Positions 16,951 to 26,968 of a DNA stretch of 64,000 nucleotides are shown piece after piece; the stretch's first letter is position 1, and each line of letters begins with the position of its first letter. The position numbers were made by a program, and so were the translations under genes. Below the pieces are notes generated by a model, which did not search any database, was not told the DNA's origin, and saw only the letters and a list, made by a program, of their open reading frames with translations. The stretch comes from Marinobacter sp. SS5-14b (GTDB lineage Bacteria; Pseudomonadota; Gammaproteobacteria; Pseudomonadales; Oleiphilaceae): assembly GCF_030541005.1 (NCBI RefSeq), contig NZ_JASSVM010000004.1, forward strand, positions 248,001 through 312,000, in the 5' to 3' direction.

Positions 16951-17047
16951 CCGGTTGCGGGCGGGGTACAGGTTTTCTGCCGGAAAAAGACGTCTGAGCG
17001 AAGCGAGTTGTTTTTCCAAAGAAAACCTGTGGCCCGCCCGGAACCAG
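16951..17047. repeat. Long imperfect inverted repeat between convergent lon and marR-like genes
   Basis: Left arm 16951-16978 and right arm 17020-17047 pair with few mismatches. A second inner stem joins GGAAAAA (from 16982) to TTTTTCC (17011-17017), leaving GAGCGAAGCGAG near the tip. Upstream, at about 16900-16928, lies a CCACGG...GGAAAG...GCAC motif similar to one at 27850-27880, before the second long repeat. This looks like a dispersed intergenic element, possibly acting as a bidirectional transcription end. Confidence 0.75.
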
Positions 17048-17093
17048 CCACCATGGGTTTCAGGTTGGGTACCCATATTGGGCACCTTGGGGG

Positions 17094-17588
17094 TCAGGCC
17101 TTTTCTTTCCAGCCATCGTCCTTAAGCACGGAGCCCACGGTCAGCACCGGTGAAGCATCAATATCGTCGGCATCCATCATATTCGCCACTCGCTGCAAGG
17201 AAGCCAGAATCATCGTTTGCTCCCACTCTGCCAGGTTCTGGAACTTCTCGATGAAATCTTCCTGCAATGGATTCGGAGCCCGGGCCAGCAGATCCGCGCC
17301 ATCCTCCGTCAGATGCGCGTGAACCTTGCGCTTGTCCTGAGTGCTGCGCACCCGGTAAACCAGCTTGCGCAACTCCAACCGGTCCAGGATGGTTGTCACC
17401 GTAGCCTGACTAAGGCTCACATTGTCCGCGATCGTACCGATGGTCACCTGCCCCAGATCCCGGATCGTACGCATGATCAACAACTGAGGCCCAGTGAGCC
17501 CGGCATGTTTGCTTAACCGCTTGGAATGCAGATCCGTTGCCCGGATAACCCGCCGAAGTGCCACCAACACCTGCTCGTAATTGTTCAA
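17094..17588 (-). CDS. MarR-family transcriptional regulator
   Basis: 164 residues from the TTG at 17588. No in-frame ATG exists near the N-terminus: the longest frame starts at another TTG (17654) and would run through the palindrome at 17616-17634. The 17588 start has GGAG 7 nt upstream and gives a normal MarR length, so I prefer it. The winged helix is clear: SKHAGLTGPQLLIMRTIRD, then TIADNVSLSQATVTTILDRLE (recognition helix), then the wing with STQDKRKVHAHLTEDG. Ligand unknown; the LSQATVT pattern resembles EctR-like MarR regulators of osmoprotectant genes, which is only a hint. It converges with lon and is divergent from a TPR gene. Confidence 0.88.
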   Translation of the reverse strand: MNNYEQVLVALRRVIRATDLHSKRLSKHAGLTGPQLLIMRTIRDLGQVTIGTIADNVSLSQATVTTILDRLELRKLVYRVRSTQDKRKVHAHLTEDGADLLARAPNPLQEDFIEKFQNLAEWEQTMILASLQRVANMMDADDIDASPVLTVGSVLKDDGWKEKA

Positions 17589-17615
17589 ACCCTGACTCCA
17601 GTCATCATTATTTAT

Positions 17616-17634
17616 ACCTCTAACTATTAGAGGT
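17616..17634. promoter_or_regulatory. Putative MarR operator palindrome
   Basis: ACCTCTAA, CTA, TTAGAGGT is a perfect inverted repeat with 8-bp arms. On the minus strand it directly precedes a TATAAA-like -10 (17609-17614), upstream of the preferred TTG start at 17588. Size and position fit a MarR autoregulatory site that might also control the divergent gene. Confidence 0.65.
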
Positions 17635-17800
17635 CTTTGCTCCCGAAGATGCAAGTGGTCACTATTACCTAGCTTGCTCTCTGGTTAAACAATCAATTGA
17701 GCCAGAGCTCAGCAACCGCCCCATGCGGCATTATTTCCGCCAGCCACTATGCTAAGGTCACCCTTTGCGATTTCATTCACCCAACAAACGGACACCGTTG

Positions 17801-18712
17801 ATGATCAGGTATTACCTAGCCTTTATCCTCGCCATCACCGTCACCGGAAACCTTTACGCTCAACAGCGGGAGCTCGGCCCAGACAAAGAGCTGACCCCGG
17901 AAGTCGTCGAGGAAAGCATCAGAACCCTCGAAAAGCCGATGTACACACCGTTCGTGGAGCTTTACCTGCTCGACGAAACCAAAGCGCTGCGCCAGGACAT
18001 ACAGAACACTCGCGCCGAGCTCATTGAAAAGGTGGTCGATAAAGAATTGTCCGTGGCCGACAAAACCATGTCGTATGCCACCGACACCGTCACTTACTTC
18101 TTCTATCTCATCGCCGGCGCCACCTCCATTCTTGTGGTGATTGGCTGGAATTCCATTCGCGACATGCGGAACCAGCTCACCAGCCTCGCAGAAAAACGGG
18201 TGAATGAGCTCGTGGTTGAATACGAACAGCGGCTGAAATTTATTGAAGAGCAGCTACAGCAGAAATCCGAGATAATTCACCAGAACCAGGCAGAGATTGA
18301 GCGCACCAACGAGGTGCACGCGCTCTGGCTGAAGGCAAGCCAGGAAACCTCCCAGCAGAACAAAATCTCCGCCTATGACCAGATTCTCGACCTGCGCCCG
18401 GATGATGTGGAAGCCCTGAGCTATAAGGCCGATGCGGTTCTTGAAATACGCGAACCGCTGTGGGCAATCAGCCTGTGTCATCGGGCACTCAAGCTGGCAC
18501 CCGATAATGGCCATGCCCACTACCAGCTGGCCTGCGCCTATGCTGAGATTGGCCGCTGGGAAGATGCCGTAAGCACTCTGGAAAAAGCGATTGAAATCTC
18601 CGAAGCATACAAGGACGATGCATCCGTGGATCCGAGTTTTGAGCAACTCCACGACCATGAGAATTTCAGGAACCTAGTCTTTGTAGACCAGGACGACAGC
18701 ACGGACGCGTGA
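17801..18712 (+). CDS. Membrane-anchored TPR protein of unknown function
   Basis: 303 residues from the ATG at 17801 (MIRYYLAFILAITVTGNLYAQQ), which begins with a clear signal peptide; the longer frame from 17765 adds a non-signal extension. A periplasmic stretch is followed by a TM helix at about 95-118 (YFFYLIAGATSILVVIGW). Next come a coiled coil (about 122-180, Glu/Gln-rich) and C-terminal TPR repeats (about 185-290). A trailing motif of the type DPSFEQLHDHENFRNLV is common at the end of TPR-end-of-repeat proteins. Likely an inner-membrane protein with a cytoplasmic protein-binding domain. No partner is evident. Confidence 0.82.
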   Translation: MIRYYLAFILAITVTGNLYAQQRELGPDKELTPEVVEESIRTLEKPMYTPFVELYLLDETKALRQDIQNTRAELIEKVVDKELSVADKTMSYATDTVTYFFYLIAGATSILVVIGWNSIRDMRNQLTSLAEKRVNELVVEYEQRLKFIEEQLQQKSEIIHQNQAEIERTNEVHALWLKASQETSQQNKISAYDQILDLRPDDVEALSYKADAVLEIREPLWAISLCHRALKLAPDNGHAHYQLACAYAEIGRWEDAVSTLEKAIEISEAYKDDASVDPSFEQLHDHENFRNLVFVDQDDSTDA

Positions 18713-18872
18713 CACCCCGGAGACAGGCACGGGTATTGCTAATTCAACGATTGATAGCAAGCCCGTGTTCCGGAGCAACCACCAGCCCAGTACCTTGACA
18801 AGCGAAAGGCTGTGGTGTTTCTTGAGTCTCTGTGAACATAAGAATAACCCTGACATAAACAGGAAAAACACG

Positions 18873-19985
18873 ATGAAAACGTCCGTCAAGAAGCTCGTTA
18901 CCGCTGTAGGCGCCTCCGTTGCTGTAATGGCAGCTGGCCAGGCCGCCGCTGAAATCAAGATTGGTATTGCCGGCCCCATGACTGGTCCCGTTGCCCAGTA
19001 TGGCGACATGCAGTTTTCCGGCTCCCGCATGGCCATCGAACGCATCAATGCCGCGGGTGGCGTGATGGGTGAAGATCTGGTTGCGGTAGAAGTCGACGAC
19101 GTCTGCGATCCCAAGCAGGCCGTGACTGTCGCCAACCGGCTGGTCAACGAAGGTGTGCAATACGTAGTCGGACACCTTTGCTCAAGCTCAACCCAGCCGG
19201 CGTCTGACATCTATGAAGACGAAGGTATTCTGATGATTACTCCGGCGTCCACCAGCCCGGAGATCACCCAGCGGGGCTACGAACTGGTGTTCCGCACCAT
19301 CGGCCTGGACAGCATGCAGGGTCCGGTCGCCGGCAACTACATCGCCAGCCAGAAGCCCGAGCGTGTTGCGGTCGTGCACGACAAGCAGCAGTACGGTGAA
19401 GGTATCGCCACTGCAGTTCGTGACACACTGAAAGACGCCGGCATTGAAGTGGCCATGTTCGAAGGCATTACCGCCGGTGACAAAGACTTCTCCTCGCTGG
19501 TCACCAAAATCAAACAAGCCAACGTCGACTTCGTTTACTACGGCGGTTACCACCCGGAGCTGGGCCTGATCCTGCGCCAGGCGCGCCAGACCGACGTGGA
19601 CGCCAAGTTCATGGGCCCTGAAGGTGTCGGCAACAAAGACATCAACACCATTGCCGGCGAGGCTGCCGAAGGCCTGCTGGTTACCCTGCCACCAAGCTTC
19701 GACGAAAAAGCCGAGAACCAGGAATTGGTCAGCGCTTTCAAAGAGAAAGGTGAAGACCCCTCAGGCCCCTTCGTTCTGCCTTCCTACACAGCCGTTCAGC
19801 TGATTGCCCAGGGTATCGAGCAAGCCGAGTCCAAAGACCCGTTTGAAGTGGCCAAGGCCCTGCGTGCCGGCACCTTTGAAACACCCATTGGCACCGTTCA
19901 GTACGACAAGGCCGGAGACCTGAAATCCTTCGAATTTGTGGTCTACGAATGGCACTCTGACGGCAGCAAGACTCCGGCAAACTGA
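18873..19985 (+). CDS. livK: Branched-chain amino acid ABC transporter, substrate-binding protein
   Basis: 370 residues from the ATG at 18873, preceded by AGGAAA. A Sec signal peptide (about 1-26, cleaved after GQAAA) is followed by a periplasmic-binding fold type I: EIKIGIAGPMTGPVAQYGDMQF, HLCSSSTQPASDIYEDEGILMITPASTSP and YGGYHPELGLILRQAR are hallmarks of LivJ/LivK. It captures Leu/Ile/Val-type amino acids for LivHMGF, which follow directly. A terminator-like hairpin after the gene would let this protein be made in excess over the membrane parts. TTGACA at 18795-18800 could be part of its promoter. Confidence 0.95.
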   Translation: MKTSVKKLVTAVGASVAVMAAGQAAAEIKIGIAGPMTGPVAQYGDMQFSGSRMAIERINAAGGVMGEDLVAVEVDDVCDPKQAVTVANRLVNEGVQYVVGHLCSSSTQPASDIYEDEGILMITPASTSPEITQRGYELVFRTIGLDSMQGPVAGNYIASQKPERVAVVHDKQQYGEGIATAVRDTLKDAGIEVAMFEGITAGDKDFSSLVTKIKQANVDFVYYGGYHPELGLILRQARQTDVDAKFMGPEGVGNKDINTIAGEAAEGLLVTLPPSFDEKAENQELVSAFKEKGEDPSGPFVLPSYTAVQLIAQGIEQAESKDPFEVAKALRAGTFETPIGTVQYDKAGDLKSFEFVVYEWHSDGSKTPAN

Positions 19986-20016
19986 GCCAGTACATCTTTA
20001 TAAGGGTATGAACAAG

Positions 20017-20053
20017 AACACCTTCCCTCCGTGATCCGGGGGAAGGTGTTTTT
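20017..20053 (+). terminator. Attenuator/terminator between livK and livH
   Basis: AACACCTTCCC (20017-20027) pairs perfectly with GGGAAGGTGTT (20040-20050), followed by a T run. Lying inside the operon, it probably reduces transcription of livHMGF relative to livK. Confidence 0.85.
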
Positions 20054-20083
20054 CTGGGCTCAGGCATTCGGAGTTACCCAACC

Positions 20084-21006
<923 letters not shown>

Positions 21007-21007
<1 letters not shown>

Positions 21008-22278
21008 TGGCCACACACAACTTTAAACACGCGCTGTTCTGCGCAATCGTCACGATCATCATTGCCTACCCGATTCTGGGCCTGAACCTCGTTGCCCAGG
21101 GCACCACAGTGGGGCTTGAGGGCGCCACTCCAGGGACGGTAATCTCGGTCATTCTGGCCGCTGTAGTCGTCTTCCTGTTTCAGCTGTTCCGCGACAACAT
21201 CATGACCAGCCTGGGCAAATTGCCCAAACTCAATCCGCTCAGTGGCCGGGAGCCCATGCCCCAGGCGAAACGGGTCAAAATGGAGTCCTGGGTACTGACC
21301 GGCATCATCGTGCTGGCGCTGTTCTGGCCTTTCTTTGTATCCCGGGGCTCGGTTGACCTGGCAACGCTGGTACTCATTTACGTCATGCTGGCGCTGGGCC
21401 TGAACGTCGTGGTCGGCCTCGCCGGCCTACTGGATCTCGGCTACGTGGCGTTCTATGCCGTCGGTGCCTACACCTTTGCCCTGCTGTCCCAATACTTTGG
21501 CTTCACCTTCTGGATGGCACTGCCCATTGGCGCCCTGCTGGCGGCCCTGTTTGGCCTGATGCTCGGTTTCCCGGTACTGCGGCTTCGGGGCGACTACCTG
21601 GCGATCGTGACACTGGGCTTTGGTGAGATCATTCGTATTCTGTTGAACAACTGGACAGCCGTTACCGGCGGCCCCAACGGCATTGGCGGCATTCCGGAAC
21701 CCACACTGTTCGGCATGGAGTTCGGTCGCAGGGTCAAGGAGGAAGGCAACACCTCCTTCCACGAAACCTTTGGCATTGCCTACAGTGGTGAACACAAGGT
21801 TATTTTCCTGTACCTGATCGCTCTGGTCCTTGCCGTGATCACGGCCCTGGTCATCCGCCGCCTGATGCGTATGCCGGTTGGCCGCGCCTGGGAAGCGCTG
21901 CGGGAGGATGAAATTGCCGCCCGATCCCTGGGCATGAGCCGCACGGCGGTAAAGCTTTCCGCATTCACCATTGGGGCTTTTTTTGCGGGCTTTGCCGGTA
22001 CTGTGTTTGCCTCCAAACAGGGCTTCATCAGCCCCGAATCGTTTGTGTTCCTGGAATCCGCCATCATTCTGGCGATCGTCGTTCTCGGCGGCATGGGCTC
22101 GCAGGTCGGCGTTATCCTCGCTGCCATTGCCGTCACCATTCTGCCGGAGCTGGCCCGGGAGTTTTCCGACTTCCGCATGCTGGTATTCGGTGCCGCCATG
22201 GTACTGATGATGATATGGCGTCCGCAGGGCCTGATGCCCATGCGCCGGATTCACATTGAACTGAAACAGCAGGAGTGA
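21007..22278 (+). CDS. livM: Branched-chain amino acid ABC transporter, permease LivM
   Basis: 423 residues. The first 90 form an N-terminal extension with two hydrophobic segments that LivM proteins carry and LivH does not. The conserved core starts near 110 with [35 protein letters not shown] and includes [23 protein letters not shown] and [19 protein letters not shown], the coupling loop. Second channel subunit of the Liv importer. The end overlaps or abuts livG (GTG at 22275 or ATG at 22284). Confidence 0.97.
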
Positions 22279-22283
22279 CAGGC

Positions 22284-23039
22284 ATGCTGGAAGTACAGAA
22301 TCTGTCCATGCGTTTCGGCGGACTGCTGGCGGTGGACGGGGTAAACCTGGATGTTCAGGAACGCGAAATCGTCTCTGTTATCGGCCCCAACGGTGCCGGA
22401 AAAACAACCGTCTTCAACTGCCTCAGTGGTTTCTACACACCCACCGGCGGCAAAATTCTTTTTGAAGGCAAGGAAGTACAGGGCAAACCGGATTACAAGA
22501 TCTCCCGACTGGGCATGGTGCGCACCTTTCAGCACGTTCGGCTGTTCAACCAGATGACGGTGGTCGAAAACCTGCTGGTAGCCCAGCACCGGCACCTGAA
22601 TACCAACCTGCTGGCCGGGTTAATCAAAACCCCGAACTACCGGGAGCGCGAGAAGAAGTCGCTGGATCGAGCGGCCTACTGGCTGAACCGCGTTGGCTTG
22701 CTGGATCTCGCTAACCGTGATGCCGGCAACCTGGCTTATGGTCAGCAACGACGCCTGGAAATTGCCCGCTGCATGGTGACCGAGCCCAAACTGCTGATGC
22801 TGGATGAGCCTGCAGCTGGCCTGAACCCGGCGGAAACCAAAGACCTCAACCAGCTGATTGTCAGCCTGAAGGAGGATTACAACGTTTCTGTGCTGCTGAT
22901 TGAGCACGACATGAGCCTGGTTATGGACATCTCCGACAGGATTACCGTCATCAACCAGGGGCGCCCTCTGGCCAGCGGCACACCGGCAGAAGTCCGCCAG
23001 AACGACGACGTGATCAAAGCTTATCTGGGCGAGGCCTGA
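22284..23039 (+). CDS. livG: Branched-chain amino acid ABC transporter, ATPase LivG
   Basis: 251 residues from the ATG at 22284, chosen because AGGAG lies 8 nt upstream; a GTG at 22275 would add three residues and overlap livM. Walker A is GPNGAGKTT, the signature region reads LAYGQQRRLEIARCMV, and Walker B is LLMLDEPAAGLNP. The C-terminal GEA ending after VIKAYL is typical of LivG. It pairs with LivF to drive import. Confidence 0.97.
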   Translation: MLEVQNLSMRFGGLLAVDGVNLDVQEREIVSVIGPNGAGKTTVFNCLSGFYTPTGGKILFEGKEVQGKPDYKISRLGMVRTFQHVRLFNQMTVVENLLVAQHRHLNTNLLAGLIKTPNYREREKKSLDRAAYWLNRVGLLDLANRDAGNLAYGQQRRLEIARCMVTEPKLLMLDEPAAGLNPAETKDLNQLIVSLKEDYNVSVLLIEHDMSLVMDISDRITVINQGRPLASGTPAEVRQNDDVIKAYLGEA

Positions 23040-23048
23040 GGAAGAACC

Positions 23049-23750
23049 ATGCTAGTACTGGAAAACGTTCACACCCACTACGGCAAAATCGAGGCCTTGC
23101 ACGGCGTCTCTGTTGAGGTAAACAAGGGCGAAATCGTCTCGCTGATCGGCGCCAACGGTGCCGGCAAGACCACACTGCTGATGACCGTCTGCGGGAACCC
23201 ACAGGCCAGCGCCGGGCGGATAATTCTGGAAGGTCGGGATATCACCAATGAGGCCACCTCCAATATCATGCGTTCAGGCATCGCCATCGTGCCGGAAGGC
23301 CGCCGCGTCTTCTCCGGCCTGACGGTGGAAGAAAACCTGCACATGGGTGGATTCTTCAACACCAAAGCAGAGATTCGCAAGAGCCAGGATCACGTTTACG
23401 ACCTGTTCCCAAGGCTGAAGGAAAGAGAGCACCAACGTGCGGGCACCATGTCCGGTGGTGAACAGCAAATGCTGGCCATCGGCCGCGCGCTGATGAGCAA
23501 GCCACGGATGATCATACTCGACGAGCCGTCACTGGGCCTGGCGCCGATCATCATCCAACAGATCTTCGAGATCATCGGACACCTGCGTGAGGAAGGTATT
23601 ACGGTATTTCTTGTCGAACAGAACGCCCACCAGGCACTGAATCTGGCTGACCGGGGGTATGTACTGGAAACCGGGCGCATACGGCTGCACGATACCGGCA
23701 AGAACCTGTTGGCGAATCCGGAAGTGCGAGAGGCCTATCTGGGGGGGTGA
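23049..23750 (+). CDS. livF: Branched-chain amino acid ABC transporter, ATPase LivF
   Basis: 233 residues. Walker A GANGAGKTT, signature MSGGEQQMLAIGRALM, Walker B MIILDEPSLGLAP, and the C-terminal VREAYLGG ending are all LivF features. The gene starts 9 nt after livG with GAGGAAG as ribosome site. Last gene of the liv operon, followed by a strong terminator. Confidence 0.97.
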   Translation: MLVLENVHTHYGKIEALHGVSVEVNKGEIVSLIGANGAGKTTLLMTVCGNPQASAGRIILEGRDITNEATSNIMRSGIAIVPEGRRVFSGLTVEENLHMGGFFNTKAEIRKSQDHVYDLFPRLKEREHQRAGTMSGGEQQMLAIGRALMSKPRMIILDEPSLGLAPIIIQQIFEIIGHLREEGITVFLVEQNAHQALNLADRGYVLETGRIRLHDTGKNLLANPEVREAYLGG

Positions 23751-23762
23751 CCCTCCGGGCCC

Positions 23763-23802
23763 AAAAAAGCCGGAGCAGGTTTACCCCGCTCCGGCTTTTT
23801 TT
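23763..23802. terminator. Bidirectional terminator, livF / lipoprotein gene
   Basis: An A run, GCCGGAGC, an 11-nt loop, GCTCCGGC and a T run form a symmetric hairpin. It serves livF on the plus strand and the convergent lipoprotein gene on the minus strand. Confidence 0.93.
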
Positions 23803-23818
23803 GGCTAATCAGGAAACG

Positions 23819-24268
23819 TTATTTAACGCTTCTGATCGTGCCCTTGTAACCTTCAACTGTTACGTCGATGGTTCCGAAGAAGCCGTAGCCTTCCTGCTTG
23901 ATGGTGTAGCGAGGAGCAACAATAACATCAGCACCGGATTCGGTGATGGCGTTGTAAGCTGCAGCAGCTTTTACCTTTTCAGTCAGGGAAACGCCGCCGA
24001 TTGGCAGGAAGGAACCACCGCCACCGTTGGCACCGTAAGCAACGCCGTCGGCGTATTCAGTTTCCGCACCCAGAGTCAGCAGACCGAAAAGCTGGGTTAC
24101 AGAAGATTTTCCGGTGATCTTTTCGCCAACTTCGATGTCAGCTTTGATGTCGGTAGTCACACCACCGGCCAGCGGCAGAGAAGGTGCACTGGTGTTCAGT
24201 GAGCTGCAACCAGTCAGCGCGCCAGCCATAACCAGGCTTGAAGCAATAAGAAGTTTTTTCACAATCAT
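23819..24268 (-). CDS. Small TRL-like lipoprotein
   Basis: 149 residues. MIVKKLLIASSLVMAGALTGC is a lipoprotein signal with lipobox LTGC; no Asp follows the Cys, so outer-membrane sorting is expected. The mature part is Gly/Ala-rich with alternating beta-strand character; GADVIVAPRYTIKQEGYGFFG and VTVEGYKGTIRS resemble small TRL-like lipoproteins of unknown function. GGAG precedes the ATG. It is divergent from a DUF3015 gene and convergent with livF. Confidence 0.8.
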   Translation of the reverse strand: MIVKKLLIASSLVMAGALTGCSSLNTSAPSLPLAGGVTTDIKADIEVGEKITGKSSVTQLFGLLTLGAETEYADGVAYGANGGGGSFLPIGGVSLTEKVKAAAAYNAITESGADVIVAPRYTIKQEGYGFFGTIDVTVEGYKGTIRSVK

Positions 24269-24417
24269 GTCTCCATGTGTTTTCTAGTGGGCCATCTTGG
24301 CGGACCGCACTATACCCAACTTGACCGCATATAACAACGCCGCATAAAAGCTCAACATTTAAACGATTCGAACATATTACGAACAATTCAACCTCTGCTT
24401 TCGGGTTAACTTGCACT

Positions 24418-24557
24418 TTTGGAATATGAACTATACTCAATTGAGCGGTTTGTCAGCTGGGTAGCCCTCTTGAGGGCCGCGCTCACCTAGCAAGCCTACC
24501 CGTCCTATTTTAGGTAGTTTGCGACGAGTGCAAAAAAACCAAACAAAGGAGTGGATA
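24418..24557 (+). promoter_or_regulatory. Structured leader of DUF3015 gene
   Basis: A TATACT box at 24432-24437 would start transcription about 110-115 nt before the ATG. The leader can fold: GGGTAG (24459-24464) with CTACCC (24496-24501), an internal GCCCT/AGGGC hairpin (24464-24477), and CCTA-TTT-TAGG (24504-24514). It matches no riboswitch class I know. No other gene is visible between the two divergent coding regions. Confidence 0.4.
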
Positions 24558-25019
24558 ATGAAAAAAGTGATCGCGGGTGCAATTCTTCTTGGCGCTTCCT
24601 CGATGGCATTCGCCCAGCCCGGTTGTGGCGTGGGCGCCATGATCTGGAAAGGACAGTCCGGGATAGTACCTCACGTTCTAGGCGCTACCACCAATGGAAT
24701 GGCGTCTCAGACGGTGAGTATGACCTTTGGAATTGTTGGGTGTAATACCAATCAAAACGTTCAGTCTATGGCAATGCTCATTGACTCCCGGGGTTCGGCG
24801 ATAGCTGCAGAAATATCTCGCGGGAATGGTGAGAATCTTGATGCGATGGCAGCGACTCTAGGATTACCTCAGGAGGAACGACCTGCATTCTTTAGCCTTC
24901 TCAAATCCAATTTCAATACGATTTTCCCCTCGCCAGAATCAACAACCGGTGAAACTGTTGATGCCATCGTAACTTTGATGGAAAAAAATGAAACATTACG
25001 TAAATACGTGGCAGCCTGA
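24558..25019 (+). CDS. DUF3015 family secreted protein
   Basis: 153 residues from the ATG at 24558, with an excellent AAGGAG site 8 nt upstream. The signal peptide MKKVIAGAILLGASSMAFA is followed by PGCGVGAMIWKGQSGIVPHVLGATTNG, the conserved start of DUF3015. Two Cys-containing segments (PGCGVG and IVGCNTNQN) are conserved in the family and could form a disulfide. Function unknown; the family is usually encoded next to DUF4105 genes, as here. Confidence 0.88.
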   Translation: MKKVIAGAILLGASSMAFAQPGCGVGAMIWKGQSGIVPHVLGATTNGMASQTVSMTFGIVGCNTNQNVQSMAMLIDSRGSAIAAEISRGNGENLDAMAATLGLPQEERPAFFSLLKSNFNTIFPSPESTTGETVDAIVTLMEKNETLRKYVAA

Positions 25020-25054
25020 TCGCTTAGCCCCAAGGGATTGAACCTGCGCTAAGG

Positions 25055-26968
25055 ATGGCGCACTATCACTTCTTCAACTCAAACCGGATGTACCACATAC
25101 CCATGGGCTACCCTCTGCGCACCGGGCAGGCCGCATTATGGCTTGCATGCACCCTGGCGACCCACTCAGCCTTTGCCACCGCTCCCCAGAATTTGCACGA
25201 ACATCCCGCCTGGTTAACCCTTGGCCATTACCATCAGGGCACTTTCGGCGCCGGCTATACCAGCCAGGCGGATGACCCCGCGTTTTTCCTCAGTGAGAAC
25301 GGCAAAACCTCACCCCGGGCTGAACTGGCAGCCACCCTGCACGCCATACAGCAGCCCGGTGAGGGTAATGATCACGCTCGCTGTCGCTTTCCGGCCCGAG
25401 ATGCCTGGCTAAGAGAACAGCTCGATTTACCGAAAGATCCGGTGAACTGCCCGGCGTATGACGAATGGGCCAGCACCCTGAATACCGAAAAAGTGACACT
25501 GGTGTTTGCGGCGTCCTATCTGAACAGTCCGTCGTCCATGTTCGGGCACACCTTCCTGCGCCTTGACCCACCTCAGGATGATAAAGAAGCGGATCTCCTG
25601 CTGGCCAATACCATTTCCTATGCCGCAGACGCGGCCCAGCATGACAGCGAACTGCTGTTTGCTTACCGGGGTATTTTCGGTGGCTATCCGGGCATCACCG
25701 CCATCAAGCCCTACTACGAAATGATCCGGCTGTATAACGACATCGAACACCGGGATTTATGGGAGTACACCCTGAACCTGAGCGAGCCCGAAGTGGACAC
25801 CATGCTGGCGCACACCTGGGAGATTCAGGACAAGAACTTCGACTACTACTTCTTTGACGAAAACTGCGCCTACCGGCTACTGGCACTCATCGACGTGGCC
25901 CGCCCCGGCACTGACCTGCTGGCCGAAGTAAGCACTCACGCCATCCCTTCAGACACCGTGCGCTGGGTACGCGACAAAGATCTGGTAGAAAGCATTCACT
26001 ATCGGCCGTCCGCCGCCACGGTCGTCAGCCACAGCCTGGATTCACTGCCGCCTGAACACCAATCCATTGCCGCGGCCATCGCCAACGGTTACGTGAAAGT
26101 GAAGGGCCCCGAAGTTCAGGCACTGGAGCAAAATGACAAAGCCCGGCTGCTGGACGCCACCTACGACTATGTACGCTACCAGAGTGAAGCCGATGGCTGG
26201 CCCCGCGAGTTCGCCGCCCCCTTGTCACACCAGTTACTGGTGACCCGCAGCGGAATTGACGACGCCCCCCCCATCACGCCCGTACCAGAGCCGGAGGTAC
26301 GGGATGACCAGGGCCACGACACCTTCCGTCTGAGCCTGGGCTCCGGGCAGTTGGCTCACCAGGAGTTCACTCAATTAACCCTCCGCCCGGCCTACCATGA
26401 CATTGTTGACCCCCCGGCAGGCTATCGTACCGGCGCCCAGCTCCAGTTCCTCCGGCTGGACGCCCGGCTCTACCACGACAACCATGAATTGCAGGTAGAG
26501 CAAATCACCGGCGTGGAAATTCGGTCCCTGAGCCCGCGCAATCCGTTCTTCTCCCCTACCTCCTGGCAAGTCGGCTTCGGCGGCCGACGCACCGACACCG
26601 GCACAGACCGGGTACTGACCCCCTATCTTGAAGGCGGGGCTGGCGGCAGCTGGCGGCTCGGCTCGAAGACACAGGCCTTTGCCCTGGCTACGGCCGATCT
26701 GGAAATCGACGACGATATCCGCCGGGGCTACGATTTCGCCCCCGGTGCCGACCTCGGCCTGCTGCATCAGAGCAACCCGTTCAGCCTGCTGGGCGGCGTT
26801 AAAACCAAGGCCTGGATCGTCAGCAGCCAACACCGCCAGGACCAGCTCTACCTGAAAGGCAACTGGCACATCGGCCGCGAATTCAGCCTGTTCACAGAAT
26901 TCACCCGGGAAGACCACTTCGACAGGTACCAAAGCACATGGCAGGCAGGCATTCACGCTTACTTTTAA
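25055..26968 (+). CDS. DUF4105 (Lnb N-terminal periplasmic domain) envelope protein
   Basis: 637 residues from the ATG at 25055; ATGs at 25088 and 25103 would place the signal peptide (RTGQAALWLACTLATHSAFA) nearer the start, and none has a good ribosome site. The first ~400 residues are the DUF4105 domain, with conserved His165 in SMFGHTFLRL and Cys271 in FFDENCAYRLL (numbered from 25055). These are the likely His/Cys catalytic pair shared with the lipoprotein N-acylating enzyme Lnb. The C-terminal ~200 residues are beta-rich and end in a Phe (GIHAYF), resembling a small outer-membrane barrel. The activity in proteobacteria is not established. The next gene overlaps by 31 nt. Confidence 0.85.
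   Translation: MAHYHFFNSNRMYHIPMGYPLRTGQAALWLACTLATHSAFATAPQNLHEHPAWLTLGHYHQGTFGAGYTSQADDPAFFLSENGKTSPRAELAATLHAIQQPGEGNDHARCRFPARDAWLREQLDLPKDPVNCPAYDEWASTLNTEKVTLVFAASYLNSPSSMFGHTFLRLDPPQDDKEADLLLANTISYAADAAQHDSELLFAYRGIFGGYPGITAIKPYYEMIRLYNDIEHRDLWEYTLNLSEPEVDTMLAHTWEIQDKNFDYYFFDENCAYRLLALIDVARPGTDLLAEVSTHAIPSDTVRWVRDKDLVESIHYRPSAATVVSHSLDSLPPEHQSIAAAIANGYVKVKGPEVQALEQNDKARLLDATYDYVRYQSEADGWPREFAAPLSHQLLVTRSGIDDAPPITPVPEPEVRDDQGHDTFRLSLGSGQLAHQEFTQLTLRPAYHDIVDPPAGYRTGAQLQFLRLDARLYHDNHELQVEQITGVEIRSLSPRNPFFSPTSWQVGFGGRRTDTGTDRVLTPYLEGGAGGSWRLGSKTQAFALATADLEIDDDIRRGYDFAPGADLGLLHQSNPFSLLGGVKTKAWIVSSQHRQDQLYLKGNWHIGREFSLFTEFTREDHFDRYQSTWQAGIHAYF

Noticed and set aside
16951..17047. Inverted repeat as an insertion sequence or MITE with target duplication
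   Set aside because: No transposase, no terminal direct repeats visible; shape fits a gene-end hairpin element better.
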